Assembly: GCA_900660155.1 (NCBI GenBank)
Contig: CABFPE010000029.1
Location: 1,254,675-1,318,674, forward strand
Origin: Hofstenia miamia
Taxonomy: Eukaryota > Xenacoelomorpha > Acoela > Hofsteniidae
Direction of reading: 5' to 3'
Length of the DNA: 64,000 bases
Shown: piece by piece, positions 13,402-25,389 of the stretch
How the letters are laid out: every line of letters starts with the position of its first letter
How positions within the stretch are numbered: position 1 is the stretch's first letter
Made by a program: the position numbers and the translations under genes
Notes under the pieces: model-generated
What the model was told of the DNA's origin: nothing
The model's database searches: none
What the model saw: only the letters and a program-made list of their open reading frames with translations

Positions 13402-13607
13402 GTTAAAGGTGTGTTCCCACTATCGACTTTTATCATCTGTCAAGAAATCGGTGATAAAAGTCGATAGTGGGAACACCCTATCTGCGTTTTTATCGGCTGA
13501 TAAAAGTCGATAGTCTGAACGCTCCATCAGATTTTTTGGCAAAACAGCCAGATTTCTGTCATCTGATAATTTATCAGCTGATAAAGTCGATAGTCTGAAC
13601 GGTACTA
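13402..13607. mobile_element. MITE-like repeat built on a TCGATAGT motif
   Basis: About 200 bp whose two ends are imperfect inverted repeats around GACTATCGACTTTTATCA. GATAAAAGTCGATAGT occurs three times on + (13453, 13500 and about 13580, the last one base shorter) and once inverted (about 13420). TAA lies just outside both ends, which would fit a three-base target duplication such as PIF/Harbinger makes. No coding capacity. The family is uncertain. Confidence 0.5.
13411..13476. repeat. Perfect 25-bp palindromic hairpin
   Basis: Bases 13411-13435 are an exact reverse complement of 13452-13476, with a 16-base loop. This forms the left part of the MITE-like repeat and would fold into a very stable hairpin in DNA or RNA. 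Confidence 0.95.
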
Positions 13608-13950
13608 AAACTAGTCGAATAGCTCCTTGAAACTAATTGCTTACTTCTCAACTTCAAAACATGTAAACATTGTTTACATTCCAAGACAAACCAATCCATA
13701 AACAGATGTTGTTTTTCTTACTGTCAATCAAAAAATGATAATTATAACAATATAATAATATCAGACATATTGTGTTTTCCTCAACTATGTATTAATTAAA
13801 TAATTGCAGGAATGCAAAGACAATATTTTGTTTGAATAATTCCTTGACGTGCTTTTCATCGCGTTTTACTTTACTGATCGTCTGTCGGCATATTCAAAAT
13901 TTGAAAATATAAATGTTAATGCGAGAAAAAAAATATATATATATAAATTA

Positions 13951-14070
13951 TAAATTTAACATAGTAAACAGTAATCGACCAGAGTACTGGTCAACCAAGC
14001 TTATTTATTCACTGCTGGGTACATGATCGACCAGCACTCTATCCGATTAATGCTTACTATGTTAAATTTA
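13951..14070. repeat. 120-bp fold-back, arms of about 41 bases
   Basis: The left arm begins TAAATTTAACATAGTAA (13951) and the right arm ends with its exact reverse complement at 14070. Pairing continues inward for about 41 bases with roughly six mismatches, leaving a loop of about 30 bases. It could be a short MITE or a hairpin RNA precursor; sequence alone does not decide. Confidence 0.75.
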
Positions 14071-15619
14071 TATGCACAATAGAGTTCGATCGATGGTTAA
14101 AATGCTCATGTAAAAATTTTTAAGATTGGACACAAATTCATCGAGCTATACCCGGCCAAATGGACAAAAAATTTCAAATTTTTTACGTTTTTTGTATCTA
14201 GCTAATTTGATTTTAGGTTTTTGGATTTTGGCTTTTTTTAATTCAAATTCGCATTTTCAAACTTTCAAATACAATTTTCATATTTTTTGCAAAAAATTCC
14301 AAACTTTCCAATCAAATTTTGATATTCATATTTTGGCAAAATTTACACATCAACTATATTCAGTTCCCCCAATATAATTTTATGGCAAATTTTTAAATAT
14401 ATAATAAATTTAGAATTATTGCTGATATTGAAAATGAAGTCCTTTAACAAGCATTAATAATGACTTTGTAAATTCATTCATTTAAGTAAAACTTTGGCAT
14501 GTTTGATAATGAAGCCATAGTGAACACATTTTGCAAACTTTGTGAATGTGACTATCATGACCACATGTATGTTGCCTGTTTTCTTGATTTACCTGGAATT
14601 TTTATTGACTTGTTGCTACATGCAGTTGTGTATCTCTTTGGAAAATTGAGAGAAGCAACACAATTTTGAGTTCATAATTGGTGGATAGGCTCATTCGTTG
14701 ACTTGTATGCTCCAGCCAGCAAAGTACGCTTATGAATCTCTTCAGGTTTTGTGTCTTGCCGATTTTGTAAAATAAACTGTGCTCCTTGATTGAGTTATTC
14801 AACAGTTTTTGCAATTGTTTCAATGTTTGTAAATATTTGCAAGGAACCACAATCGAATTACATGTTTTATTTGAGGCAACATGCGGATGTTCATTTGAGA
14901 AAACAACATGTGCCTTTTGAGCTGCAGTCCACTGAGTATATTCTCTTACTCCCTGTAGATATGATTATTGTTGCATCTACTAGACGATATAAATGAAGTC
15001 CACGTTGTTGAAGATTTCGATTAACGTTCTTGTACAAATCTCTAATGAACTGGTTTTAACCCGGAGCATCGAACTCATCTGCTATCTACCGCGTATTGTT
15101 TGCTGTCATCTGTTGTGGCTGAGAAATTTAGCCTTTTCACAATGAACTTTGCAAGCTGTAGACATGTGTCAGACTTTTGTATCTCTGAATTGTTCTACTA
15201 TTTTAACGAGGTCCGACACATCTGTGTGACAGCAATTTGGCGAATGTTTTCTACAGTGTTCATTTGTGAAGCAATACAACTCAAACAAACCATTACCAAA
15301 GTTGAACAAGACATTTGTTCGATGCTGGTAGTAGTCTTTTTCACCTTATAAAAATGAACTAATTGTAGGTAAAAATACAATATTTAAAAAATTTTGCTCT
15401 GGTGCAATAAATGGGTCAACAGTGGATTATTTAGGCCGGAACCAAATACCGAAATGCTTTTTCAAAAGGCAATATAATTTTCAGATTGAATTCTGTTAGA
15501 TCATTAGAAGTTTAATTTTTTTAATTCACACCTAAATATCGTACCCTATAGTTAGTTTTAAGTACTTAGATGAAACTTTTTGACTTTGTTTTAATTTGAA
15601 TTTCATTCTTTTCTTTTAG
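14071..15619. other. No supported gene
   Basis: A T-rich run with repeated TTTCAAA/TTTGG motifs lies at about 14150-14340. On the minus strand at 14.6-15.4 kb there are several medium-length frames (for example HSLFYKIGKTQNLKRF) that may be a decayed mobile element, but I could not match them to a family. Upstream exons of the RING gene may lie here and were not identified. Confidence 0.35.
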
Positions 15620-16929
15620 ACACATAGTTCAGCAGAAGTTACTCAATGAGGTAAATTCTCTGGAAAACCCATGTATTATCTGCTGTGCGCAACAAGCTAA
15701 TACGACCCTACTGCCGTGTAAGCATGGGTAAGGTTTCGTTTTGCACATCTATACTTTTTACAATGCATGTCAGTAATCATCAAATTTAATGCATTTTAAA
15801 CCTAACAATTTTTTTGCAATGTTCCATATTATAGCTTTGATTTTTAGTATGTGGATATTGTACATTCAAATTTCTTCTCTTGTCAAAGGCAACCTTAAAA
15901 TCTAACTCCATAGATATGCATGATATGTAAAACAGCAAAGACATCATATTCAGAAATATTTCATTTATGTAATAGGATTTTTTACACATTTTAAATTTCA
16001 ATTTTTCTGAAACCTATTAGTGTAGTCATTCATAAGTGCGTGAATCTACTAAGCTTATGATGTTGAATATGTCTATGCTACGTTTTTCATATCATATTTA
16101 TTTATAGAGTTAGTGTTTAAGGTTACCCTTCACAGGAGCATAAGAGGAAAAACGAAATCTCCAAAAAAATAACATAAAATTTGAATTCGCAATGCAAAGA
16201 ATTGAACCTAATGCTAAAAATCAAGGTGACAATATATAAGATTTCAAAAATAATTTATTAAGTTCATTGTGCAATTAATTGACCACTTTTGCATGTAGTC
16301 TAATTTTAACATGCTTACGTTCCAACTGATACAACTATAATATTTAGAGTTCATTTTTTCGATGCTCTGTCATCTTCTATTATATTCATCAATTTTTAAG
16401 TTGATAAGAGTCAAAGCAAATTTATTGCTTAAATGTATGCAAAGTCTATAAACTAACACATGACAAAATAATGATAGGGTGCTACTCAGACTTGTCAACG
16501 AACCGACATTTCCTAGCTCGGCTCGGCTCGCCACATAAAATCCTTGAATGAGGTTCGTTTTAGCTCGGTTTTTTTTTAAAATATTGTGCTCAAAGAATTT
16601 TTTACATAGCTTTTCCTATTATTTAATAAACATTTGTTAAATAAGATTATAGGAAAGGCATACTGAATGCAAAAAATAAAAATCTCCATAATCAAATTAA
16701 CAAGCAGAACTATAAACTTGCTTTGCCTAAAATAGGCTCGTTTTGGGCTCGTTAGAAGCTCGGCTCGTTGACAAGTCTGGTGCTACTAGATGATATGACA
16801 TAATTTATTATTAGTTATATCTATTTGTCTTCTCTTTTTAGAGGGATCTGTATGTCATGCGCTATGCAGTTGGAGATATGTACGATTTGCCGTGTGCAGA
16901 TTTCAGAAAGAATAGAAAGTCCGTCTTAA
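15620..16929 (+). CDS. RING-finger protein, last two exons (probable E3 ubiquitin ligase)
   Basis: Two exons, 15620-15727 and 16842-16929, join in matching phase (the GG/A codon is split) with GTAAGG and TTTTTAG splice signals. Together they encode a complete C3HC4 RING: CIICC, eleven residues on a third cysteine, then CKHGGICMSCAMQLEICTIC, which supplies the histidine and remaining cysteines. The protein ends eleven residues later (RVQISERIESPS, then TAA). A C-terminal RING of this shape normally recruits an E2 enzyme and ubiquitylates substrates bound by the N-terminal part. That part is encoded upstream and was not found, so substrate and symbol stay open. The residues before the RING (VQQKLLNEVNSLE) look helical. 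The intron carries a hAT MITE. An AATAAA near 17337 could serve as polyadenylation signal. Confidence 0.8.
16487..16779. mobile_element. hAT-type MITE inside the RING gene intron
   Basis: A 293-bp element with inverted ends CAGACTTGTCAACGA/G and a perfect 8-bp target duplication GTGCTACT (16479-16486 and 16780-16787). Eight-base duplications and CAG...CTG ends are hallmarks of the hAT superfamily. The interior has GCTCGGCTCG-like direct repeats near both ends and no transposase. The intact duplication indicates a fairly recent insertion. Confidence 0.92.
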
Positions 16930-19849
16930 TTTTTTCTATTTTGTTTTATTGTCAAATGTTGAGAATTTGTTGTAGATATCATTGCTATTTGTAATTTTTG
17001 AGATGTGAAAATTTGACCTTAGTTTTTATATTGTACATTGTTTTACTTTTAGTCGATTTAGGCAATTTAGTATTTCATTTGGCATATTGTTTGTTTTTTA
17101 TACTTTTCATTTTTCAGGATGACTTTGCTAAAGTTGATTCCGTCATTTTACTTTTATTAGATGTAAGCAAACGGGCAATTTGTTATTTATTTGAGTTTTA
17201 ATAATTGTAGTCAGAACGTTTTCTTAACTATCAAAGCATTGTCTTCTATGACTTTTGTGCAAACGCACCCACCTGCTGATGCCAACAGAACAAAATTCTC
17301 TATTAAGAATTTAAATACAAATCCAATTTCGATTTTAAATAAATCATTGAAATTTGTACCTGATCTTCTGTTTCATTTTTAATGAATGCCAAAAATATCT
17401 ATAATCATGAATGTTCATAAATGTCCAGTGCAATTTATGTGGACTTGCGCAAGTATAATCATTATTCTATCACTAAATTTGGCTCTCAAAATGGGACATT
17501 GGCTAATCACGCTTTGCTGATGAAAAATTGATTTATTTTATTATATAGAATTTTTCTTTTGATCAGAGAATTTTCTTTCGAAAACTTAAACAATTACACC
17601 TTTCTATTCGAAATAGTTCCGTTGTTCGATTATGTGGTGAATACACTGAAGGCCATTGAAATACAAACTTGATGCGTGTTTCAAACAAGTTTATGCATGC
17701 ACGCTTTTTATTCATTGTTATTTATTACACCACTTTTTTATACACTTTTAATACTACACTTAATGCATCAATAATAACATGAATTACAAATAGCAATAAA
17801 GCACAACAAAAACAGATATAGAATTTACAATTTACTCAGTTTATTGTTCATAAATGATATTCTTGGAAAAGTCCTTGCCATGACGTAGAACCGATTTTGG
17901 GGATGTTGTTTACGGACGTAGTCATTGATTGCGACTTTCGATTTGTTTCATTTCAATTGGTAAGTTAATCCGTAGTACAATTGTTGCGTTTAAAAATGAA
18001 TTTTTAAGAAAATGTTTTTCAAACTTCACTTTTCTGTACGTAGAAGTCCACGAAAGATTAATTCTGTGCACACATAACGGGAATTGCAGCTTATTGTAAG
18101 GTGAACGTTGTTTTGAAACTTTTATTAATGTAAGGTAACATTATGAAGCATCGTCATTATTAGAATATACACTTTTGTCCTTCATTGGCAAGTAACTATC
18201 ATTATAAATATTTGCTGCCCGTTTAATTTGCGAGTCGATTTTATTTATTAATTAGTGAATTGTTCTTAATTATAACATTCCAGTGTTTATAATGACCTCC
18301 AGTCCCATTGGAAATTTCAATAAAAATATATCTAAAATTCTAAATATTTGACAAGACTACAAATTTCAATATTTTGAAGTCAATGAATGTAAATATTATT
18401 TTTAATATAAAATTTCTCTGTTCTACCAAGTTCATCTGCATATGCTATTCATTTTATTTAAATTCAAATCTCGGCAAACGTCTCTTCTTAAAAGATTATG
18501 TCAAATTAAATGAGCGATCACAAAAATTTTTGTATTTAGATAAAAATTTTAATGGCTTTCATAACATCATTTAAATAGGGGAATAATTTAGATTATGAAA
18601 TGCGACTAGAAATAAATATAAAGCTTAGAAAAAAAATTGAAATAATTTTTTCTAATAAAACAATATACATTAGGAGACGGCAATACACTTCATGCATTCG
18701 AAACATACATCCAATATTAAATACCTACTCAAACATTGATTATATTATTATATATTGTACATAATAATTTTTAGTTATTTGTTTATATTCTATTTTTTTG
18801 TCATGTGTTTGTAGATTTTTTGTATACATCTATCTCGCAATAAACTTGCTTTGACTTTGAATATATAAAGTTTGTTATTATTTAACAAACTGTTACGGAC
18901 GTCTCAAGCACAATGTGTATCTAGAAACGGCGGAGCTAGTAGATATAATGATGTAAACTAGATTTACTACTCATTCGCTTAATAGCCAATGAAAAAAGAG
19001 CAAGGACCAGTCCCGTTAATAATATGTGGATTAAATTATGACATCAAAATTTTAAGATCAACCATCCCCAAAAATTTAAAAGTAATCGAAAGTATATGCA
19101 CAAGATCAATGCAACCAAGTCTTAACATCATAGATGACTACAAATATCAGCACTAATTACCTCTAATTATATATAATATCTTTTAATTAAATAATGCATA
19201 TTTAAAGGGAAATTTTGTAAATTGACGATGCTCAAGTTGAGCGAAATATTTTTCATTTAGTCTAATGTTTTTATTAAAAAAATATGAATTTTGTTACAGA
19301 TTTCTTCGTAGTAGCGCAACGGGTAATGAAATCAATCTCCGTGAAAATAATTGCTTTTTTGTGGGACCTTTAGCGATGAGCCCTTGGTCTTTGTGAAATA
19401 TTTTCGGCTAACAAAGAGTTCTATATACTCCGCTGTTGGTAAAAACATTGTGATTAACAATTCGTTCAACTGCTGGCAATTTAATGTTGCATTTAAATAA
19501 AGTTTTCTGTTAAATTAAATTGGCTTCCATAACCAAAACCTGATTAATGTTTTGCGAGCTTTCCACTTTGAAATATTGTCTATGTTTTAATAAAAGTCAA
19601 TGGCCAGTAAAGATAAATCTCACAATTTATTGACTAATGTAAAGTACTAAACAACTTTTTACTCTTTCTTAAATTGAAAAACATAGGTCTCCTACAATAT
19701 TAGCCAAAACAAGCAAAAATATTTCAAACTCTAATTTGCACTTTTTGTGACAATAAATGATTAAATTGTAAAAGATAAATATTCCCGAAATGAGATAAAT
19801 GATCTTCTAAAATTGGATCAAGACATGTGAAGCTATTTTTGACAAAGTC
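16930..19849. other. 3' UTR of the RING gene, then AT-rich DNA without a supported gene
   Basis: The first few hundred bases are the likely 3' UTR. The stretch TCGCAATAAACTTGCTTTGA near 18835-18855 looks like the 3' terminus of a CR1/Jockey-type LINE, but no coding part could be recognised before it. Nothing else was supported. Confidence 0.35.
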
Positions 19850-20480
19850 GCAGCTGTGAAAGTTCTCGGAGTTATTATTGATGAGAAACTTAGCTTCAGA
19901 CAACATATTGAGGCCGTAGTTGTGCGAGCAAACTCTACAGTGTTCCTGCTGCTGAAGCTGAAGAAGCTGGGTTATACTTCAGCTGAGTTACAATTGATCT
20001 ACAAGTCTATTGTGGTCAGTATTATCACTTACGGATGCAGCGTGTGGGGAGGGGCGGCTAAGACTATTCTTGAAAAGACTGATGGAGTAGAGAAGAAAGC
20101 AAAAGGCTTATACACCATTATTCAACATAATAAAATTCGTGACACTTGCACATTTTTTTAAAGATGTATGCTATGATGTTCAAGTCAAACCTAAACTTCA
20201 ACCTGTTGATAATTTACAATTCTCAAAACTTACAACCTCCACAGACAAAGAGGCTTGGCTAGATATCAAAGCAAATGGCCTTTGGGGAACGTCTTTTGAA
20301 AGAACTTTTTTTTTTTTGAAGAAGAAGAAGAGGTTTTCAACCCCTTCTTGAGAGTTACCCAAAAGCGATAAACGATGCATATGGATATGGGCTCAAAAAG
20401 TCCAAATATGAAGAACGAATCATCAATGTTGAACATAGCTCCTTCACTGGCTTGATCTTTGTGACAATTGGAGGATGCAG
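19850..20480 (+). mobile_element. Reverse transcriptase C-terminus plus nuclease-like domain (degraded)
   Basis: The frame at 19856-20161 carries KVLGVIIDEKLSFRQHIEAV and IYKSIVVSIITYGCSVWGG, the conserved end of LINE-type reverse transcriptases. It is followed in another frame by WLDIKANGLWGTSFERTFF and then, after a frame change at a T/GAA-rich run, by YEERIINVEHSSFTGLIF. From memory, this second module is often found downstream of such reverse transcriptases in corals, hydrozoans and sponges and looks like a PD-(D/E)XK-type nuclease. The 5' parts are missing and there are several frame changes. Confidence 0.6.
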
Positions 20481-20489
20481 CCACTCAAC

Positions 20490-20830
20490 TCATAAGACCA
20501 TTTAGCAAATTGCCATAATGCATAGATGGGAGGCCCAGACTCTAATTGCTGTGTTTCCTCCACCATTTTAATGGATAGTGCCTGATCCCAGGTAATGACA
20601 TCAGCATACTGGGGTTGTTTTGTGATTTGCATGAGTGCCTCACACTTGGTAATGACCTCAATTTTTAAATGAAACAGGCTGATGTTCTTTTAGTTTTAAG
20701 TGATGATTGATGGGGTAGTTTTTTCTGAGGTTGTTAAGACTCTGGGGGAACACATTGTGAAATCTTTCAGAGTCACAGCCCATTAAGAGTGATCATTATT
20801 GTCATCACTGTGATGATTTCATTTGAGGCA
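20490..20830 (-). mobile_element. Relic of the third ORF of a Ty3/gypsy element
   Basis: Read on the minus strand, this piece contains TWDQALSIKMVEETQQLESG, which aligns with SWNDTNAADIITKTKKLLEE of element A and the matching end of element B. It is therefore the C-terminal part of the same third protein. It is an old, broken fragment, separated from any LTR. It may be the far end of element C, whose pol lies beyond the LINE at 35.2-38.2 kb. Confidence 0.6.
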
Positions 20831-20849
20831 GCTGGTTGTGAGCTCTGCT

Positions 20850-23800
20850 CTGCTCTGATCATTGTTGATGTGAATGGTAATTCCAATTATATGCATAGCA
20901 AACTAGCAGCGCGATTTCTAGTGCTCAGCAAAGAAGAACTGCTATCACTGCATACATTTTTCAGAGGGTACTCAAACATGTTTACAATGTCATCCACATC
21001 TACTCATTCACATGAATCACAACATCCAGAAAAAACATCTAGTAATCTGACCACATCCTGTAGCTCATTTTGCCCTACTAGGAAGCCATGTATGATTAAA
21101 AAAGGTAGAAATTTTTTAGTGTTAGGTATCCTATGTTTAGGAAATTGCGATCAAAAAATTTAATTAAAAACGAGGAAGTCACAGTTCAGTCATATCCAGG
21201 AGCATGCATTTCTAAATTACAACACATGTTTCAATTATATCTCCAAACACAAATCAAAACTGTCTTTGTACAAATCAGACAAAATGACATACTAAAGGAT
21301 CCAGAAAATTACAAAGCTAAGTATTCAAACCTTGTTAAAGTTATTAGGCACAAGCTTAATCCTACAAGACTTTTCTTCAGCAAACTTCCTCCTTTCTGCA
21401 ATAGGTTAGTTCAGAGTAACAACAAAATAGTTAAAGTGAACAAAATTATTTTTAACTTGTCTCAAAAATTAAACTTCTCAGTATTTAAGCTATTCACAAA
21501 TTTTTGTTAAGGTTCTAAAGTTGTCAATAGAAATCTCCTATCATAAGATGGAATCCATTTTTCACATAACAGAATGTCAAACTTCGTACTTACTCTCAAA
21601 TCACTTTTTAAAGCTGCCATCACAATGAAAAGCACTGCATTTCACACACATGCCATCAAAGACTGCAGTCTATGAAAGCTTTGCCCCTTGTTACTTATCA
21701 CCATGCAACCCATTTCATCATTTGTCCAGGGTACATCAATCACTGCACTCTGTAACACCACATTGCCTTTCTACATTGATGAGGTACACAACTTTAGATA
21801 CTAATGCTACTTGATTAATTTCTATCTGGAATTTTTGTACTATGACTTTTTTAATTATGTTTTATTATTTATTTTATTTTTGTTTTAGTACACCCAGGCT
21901 ATGGAAAAATTTCTATAAACTTAAATTTAATTCTGTTCTCAAATCAAAATTATTACTCTTTACTTTTATTTTCCTTATTTCAGCTTGCAAATCTAATGAG
22001 TATGATTTACTCTTACCAGTACAGTTTTATTTCAATACATATTGATCAACTACATGTTATTTAAGAACATTTTTAACTATGACATCCAGGCACATATGTA
22101 CTATTAAAATCAATTTTAAAAAGTCGTTCTTTATATCTCTTATAATTTCCTGTTATTAGTGGTAAATGGCATTGAAACTATCCTGGTCTGATCTTAAATT
22201 TTGAATCATACATCAAAAAATTGAATACCAGCTCAGATATATTGAATTATGTACATTTAAATTTTCAGAATCTAAGCATTAAAAATTTCAAATATAGGGA
22301 ATTCATTTCAAGCTCTAAAAATGATTTAATTCTCACAGTTTCTGAAATTGGTTAAAAAATGAAGATCTAGATAGCTCATGGACTGTTAATGAAAGTTATG
22401 CACTAATTAGAAGAGATAGAATTTTGAACAAAGCATTAGGAAAATCCAAAGGTGGAGGTGAATTATTTTTAATCCCAAAGTTATTTAATCCCAAGATATG
22501 CAATGATATTAAGAGTAACAACAAATCAAATTTCATAGTTTATGGGTTGAAATTAATAATCCAATCAAAAATTAATGTTTTGAATTGCAGTTATTAAATG
22601 TTTCCTACTGTCCACATAAGAAGTTCTCTTATTCAACAACTAGAAAACAAATTATCACTTGCTTATTCTGAAAATAACAACTTAGTACTTTTCAGGGATT
22701 GGAACCTAAATTATTTTAATGCTAATGACCAATGTAAGATGGATCTATTTCTGAACACATTTAGTTTAGCATTGGCCAATAAAACATTATCTACTAGAAT
22801 GACATCATTGAGCAGAACACTAATTGACTACATTATACTAGGTGAGAACAACAATCTATATTATGAGTATACTACTTCTGAATGCCCATTCTCTAACCAC
22901 TGTTTTACATCTATCAAATTTCAAAGGTCTCATTCAGCCCTAAAAAATAACATGAAATGATTAAAACTTGTGAAAAATGTATTGAAAATAATAATAATTT
23001 TAAATTATCCCTCTTATCAGAAAATTGGTTTCCTGTATATTCTGCATCAAATTTAAATGAAATGCTGGAAAGCTTTTCAAAATTTTTCAATTTTATCTTA
23101 ACAGATTTTGCCCTGAAAAGAAAATAAAGGTCAAATCCAGTACAAACTCCAAAGCAAACAATACTTTTTCAAATAAACCTTGGATAACTGACACTTGCAA
23201 AGCATTGATTAGTGAAAAGAATAAAACATATAAAAATTTTATGATTTCCTGAGCCAGCAAAAATTTTGCTGCATACAAAAAGGCTAGAAATGCATTGAAT
23301 ATTGAATCTTGTAAGGCATTCAACAAATTCATTAAGAATGAATATGCATGCTTTCCAAGTTAACATTCAAAATAGAAGTTAATACAAGAATCACAAAGTA
23401 TAAGCAATCAAAATCAAACTCAATTGATGTGATAAAAGATCAGAAAGGATAGACAATTTAGAAATATCAAATTAATTAAATAAGACTTTTGTTAATCTAG
23501 GAAAATACAAAGGCCCCCTCATTAAGTATGAAAATATTTCAAGCAAAATTTTTAGACTGAAATTTTCCTTCTGCTTCTCAACTAGTTGTGAAATTATTAA
23601 GTCAATCAATAAGCTTAAGACTAAAAAATCAAGTGGTTAACTCAAGCATTCCCTCATGGACCCTTAAAATTTCTGCAGACATCATTGCAAATCCTTTAAA
23701 TTTTATCTTTAATGAATGCATAAAATTTAATTACCTCCCAAATAATTTAAAACTTACTCACATTACTCCTATTTTTAAGAAAAATCATCCATCAATTGCC

Positions 23801-24396
23801 ACTAATTATCAGCCAATCTGCTGATGACACTTGCATTTTCTGCAATAATTCATCAATGCACCTACCAGTGGAATCTATAGAATTGAATTGTAACAAATTT
23901 TCAAAATACTTTTGTATGCACAAGTTGAATATTAATGAAGCTAAAACAGAATTTTGTATTTTGCAGCTGAATAAAAGCAATTACAATGTTTCTGCAGTGA
24001 CTTTAAATGTAAATAATATTAATGTTCCTATTGTGGACACTTTCAAGTACCTAGGAGTAACTATTGACTCAAAGCTAAAATTCAACTCTCACATCAATTT
24101 AATAGTTAGAAAATTAGCTATGGGTATAAGAAGTATGACCACCTTGTACAATAATTCAATTCTTCCGTGCTTTCATCATAAGTCACCTTAATTATGCAAA
24201 TATTTTATTTACTGACCTAAGTGAAGTGCTTTATAAAAAACGTGGTATTCAATCACAATGGGCATTAAATACCACAATAAAAACTCATCAAAAACCAAAC
24301 AGTACATTTCTAGGTCAATTATTTTTTCAAAACAACTGGTTATATTGAATACCCTTCTAACAATCTTCAAGCTAATCAAAAACCTACCACCTTATT
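20850..24396 (+). mobile_element. CR1-like LINE, 5' and central parts
   Basis: ORF1 remains (about 20.85-21.5 kb) contain a GDS-like motif near 21115-21140, then QSYPGACISKLQHMF and VFVQIRQNDI, the blocks of an SGNH-esterase domain known from CR1-group ORF1 proteins. ORF2 remains follow: the C-terminal endonuclease (22598-22960, with NKTLSTRMTSLSRTLIDYII), a linker, then reverse transcriptase pieces at 23588-24191 (DTFKYLGVTIDSKLKFNSHI). The central palm motifs are not all visible and there are multiple stops and frame changes, so it is dead. It stops abruptly at 24396, where Ty3/gypsy element B is inserted. The continuation is at 34.93 kb. Confidence 0.75.
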
Positions 24397-25388
24397 GTAG
24401 AATCACAGGGGAGCTCTGGCTACTCTAGTGGTACTGAGAAACTCAAGAGTTAAGATCAAAGGTTGCAAAGGCTACCATTGTAGAGAGCAACCCACATTCC
24501 AGCAGAAGAAAGAAGCATTGGTGGTTCACTGATTTACTCAAGAAAAACAGAAATCCTCCATAGAGAACAGACTTCCAGCAGTGACCAATTCACACAGCAT
24601 CATGCCAAAGCCATATCCATGAAGCCATCCTTACTCTCCAAGGTGCTAATTGTGTGTCTCAAGTATTAATTTCTAGCTCAATAAACAATTTATCTCAGAG
24701 TTCTATTATTTCAGCTCATGTAAATAAATAATAAACAAAAGGCCCATAATTGCTGTGCATTCATGTTCACCAACAGCATAGTATATTTGCAGTGTGTTAA
24801 TATTATGTGCTTGTATGAAATGAGACAATCTAATTAAATGTTCTTACTTCCTACACTTAGTCATAGCTGTAACCTAAAGCAACCATGATTTGGGCTGTCA
24901 CCATCAAGGAGCTATTTATTGCCCCAGGCACAGTGCAGTTTCCTCCCAAATTGTCGCCACATCTTAAGCAGAAATTATCAGATTAAAATTCATTAAGAAA
25001 CCTAAAGGGGGTTAGCATATAAATACATCAGGGAAGACCAAACATGTCTGTTGTAAGATGAATTATATTGTGTGTTCACTACAAGTTCCTCAAGTATTTA
25101 TTACAGCTTTGTAAATTATTACCTGCTTAATGTTTACAACTTGCACACAAGTTCCTCACAAAATTAAGTGAGCAATTACACATAGGTTTGATTTGAGGGG
25201 ACAAATAATAAATTGTTTGAATTAACTGCACTTGAAAATATACAAATTGATTTAAAGGAAATTGATATAAATTGATAGCATCAAATCACAAAGAATTGCA
25301 TCACTATGATGTAAGTCTAATTTTCAGAGTGCCAAAATAATCAAAGAATAGAATCAAAAAAATAGTGGCCTCAAGTGACTCTACATGC
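24397..25388 (-). repeat. 3' LTR of element B
   Basis: It starts TGTAGAATCACAGGGG and ends GTGACTCTACA on +. The last 425 bases (from about 24962) match 34.50-34.93 kb closely, the rest has no partner in the window. The left border is inferred from the TGTAG terminus and the flanking TTAT. A purine-rich tract lies on its high-coordinate side, as expected for a 3' LTR on the minus strand. Confidence 0.7.
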
Positions 25389-25389
25389 C

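Noticed and set aside
14126-14377. Small membrane protein
   Set aside because: The frame is Phe/Leu-rich because of T-rich repetitive sequence; there are no splice signals or homology.
3323-16929. One gene joining the BOD1-like and RING exons
   Set aside because: The last BOD1-like exon leaves one base and the RING exon needs two, nine kilobases separate them, and no known protein combines the two domains.
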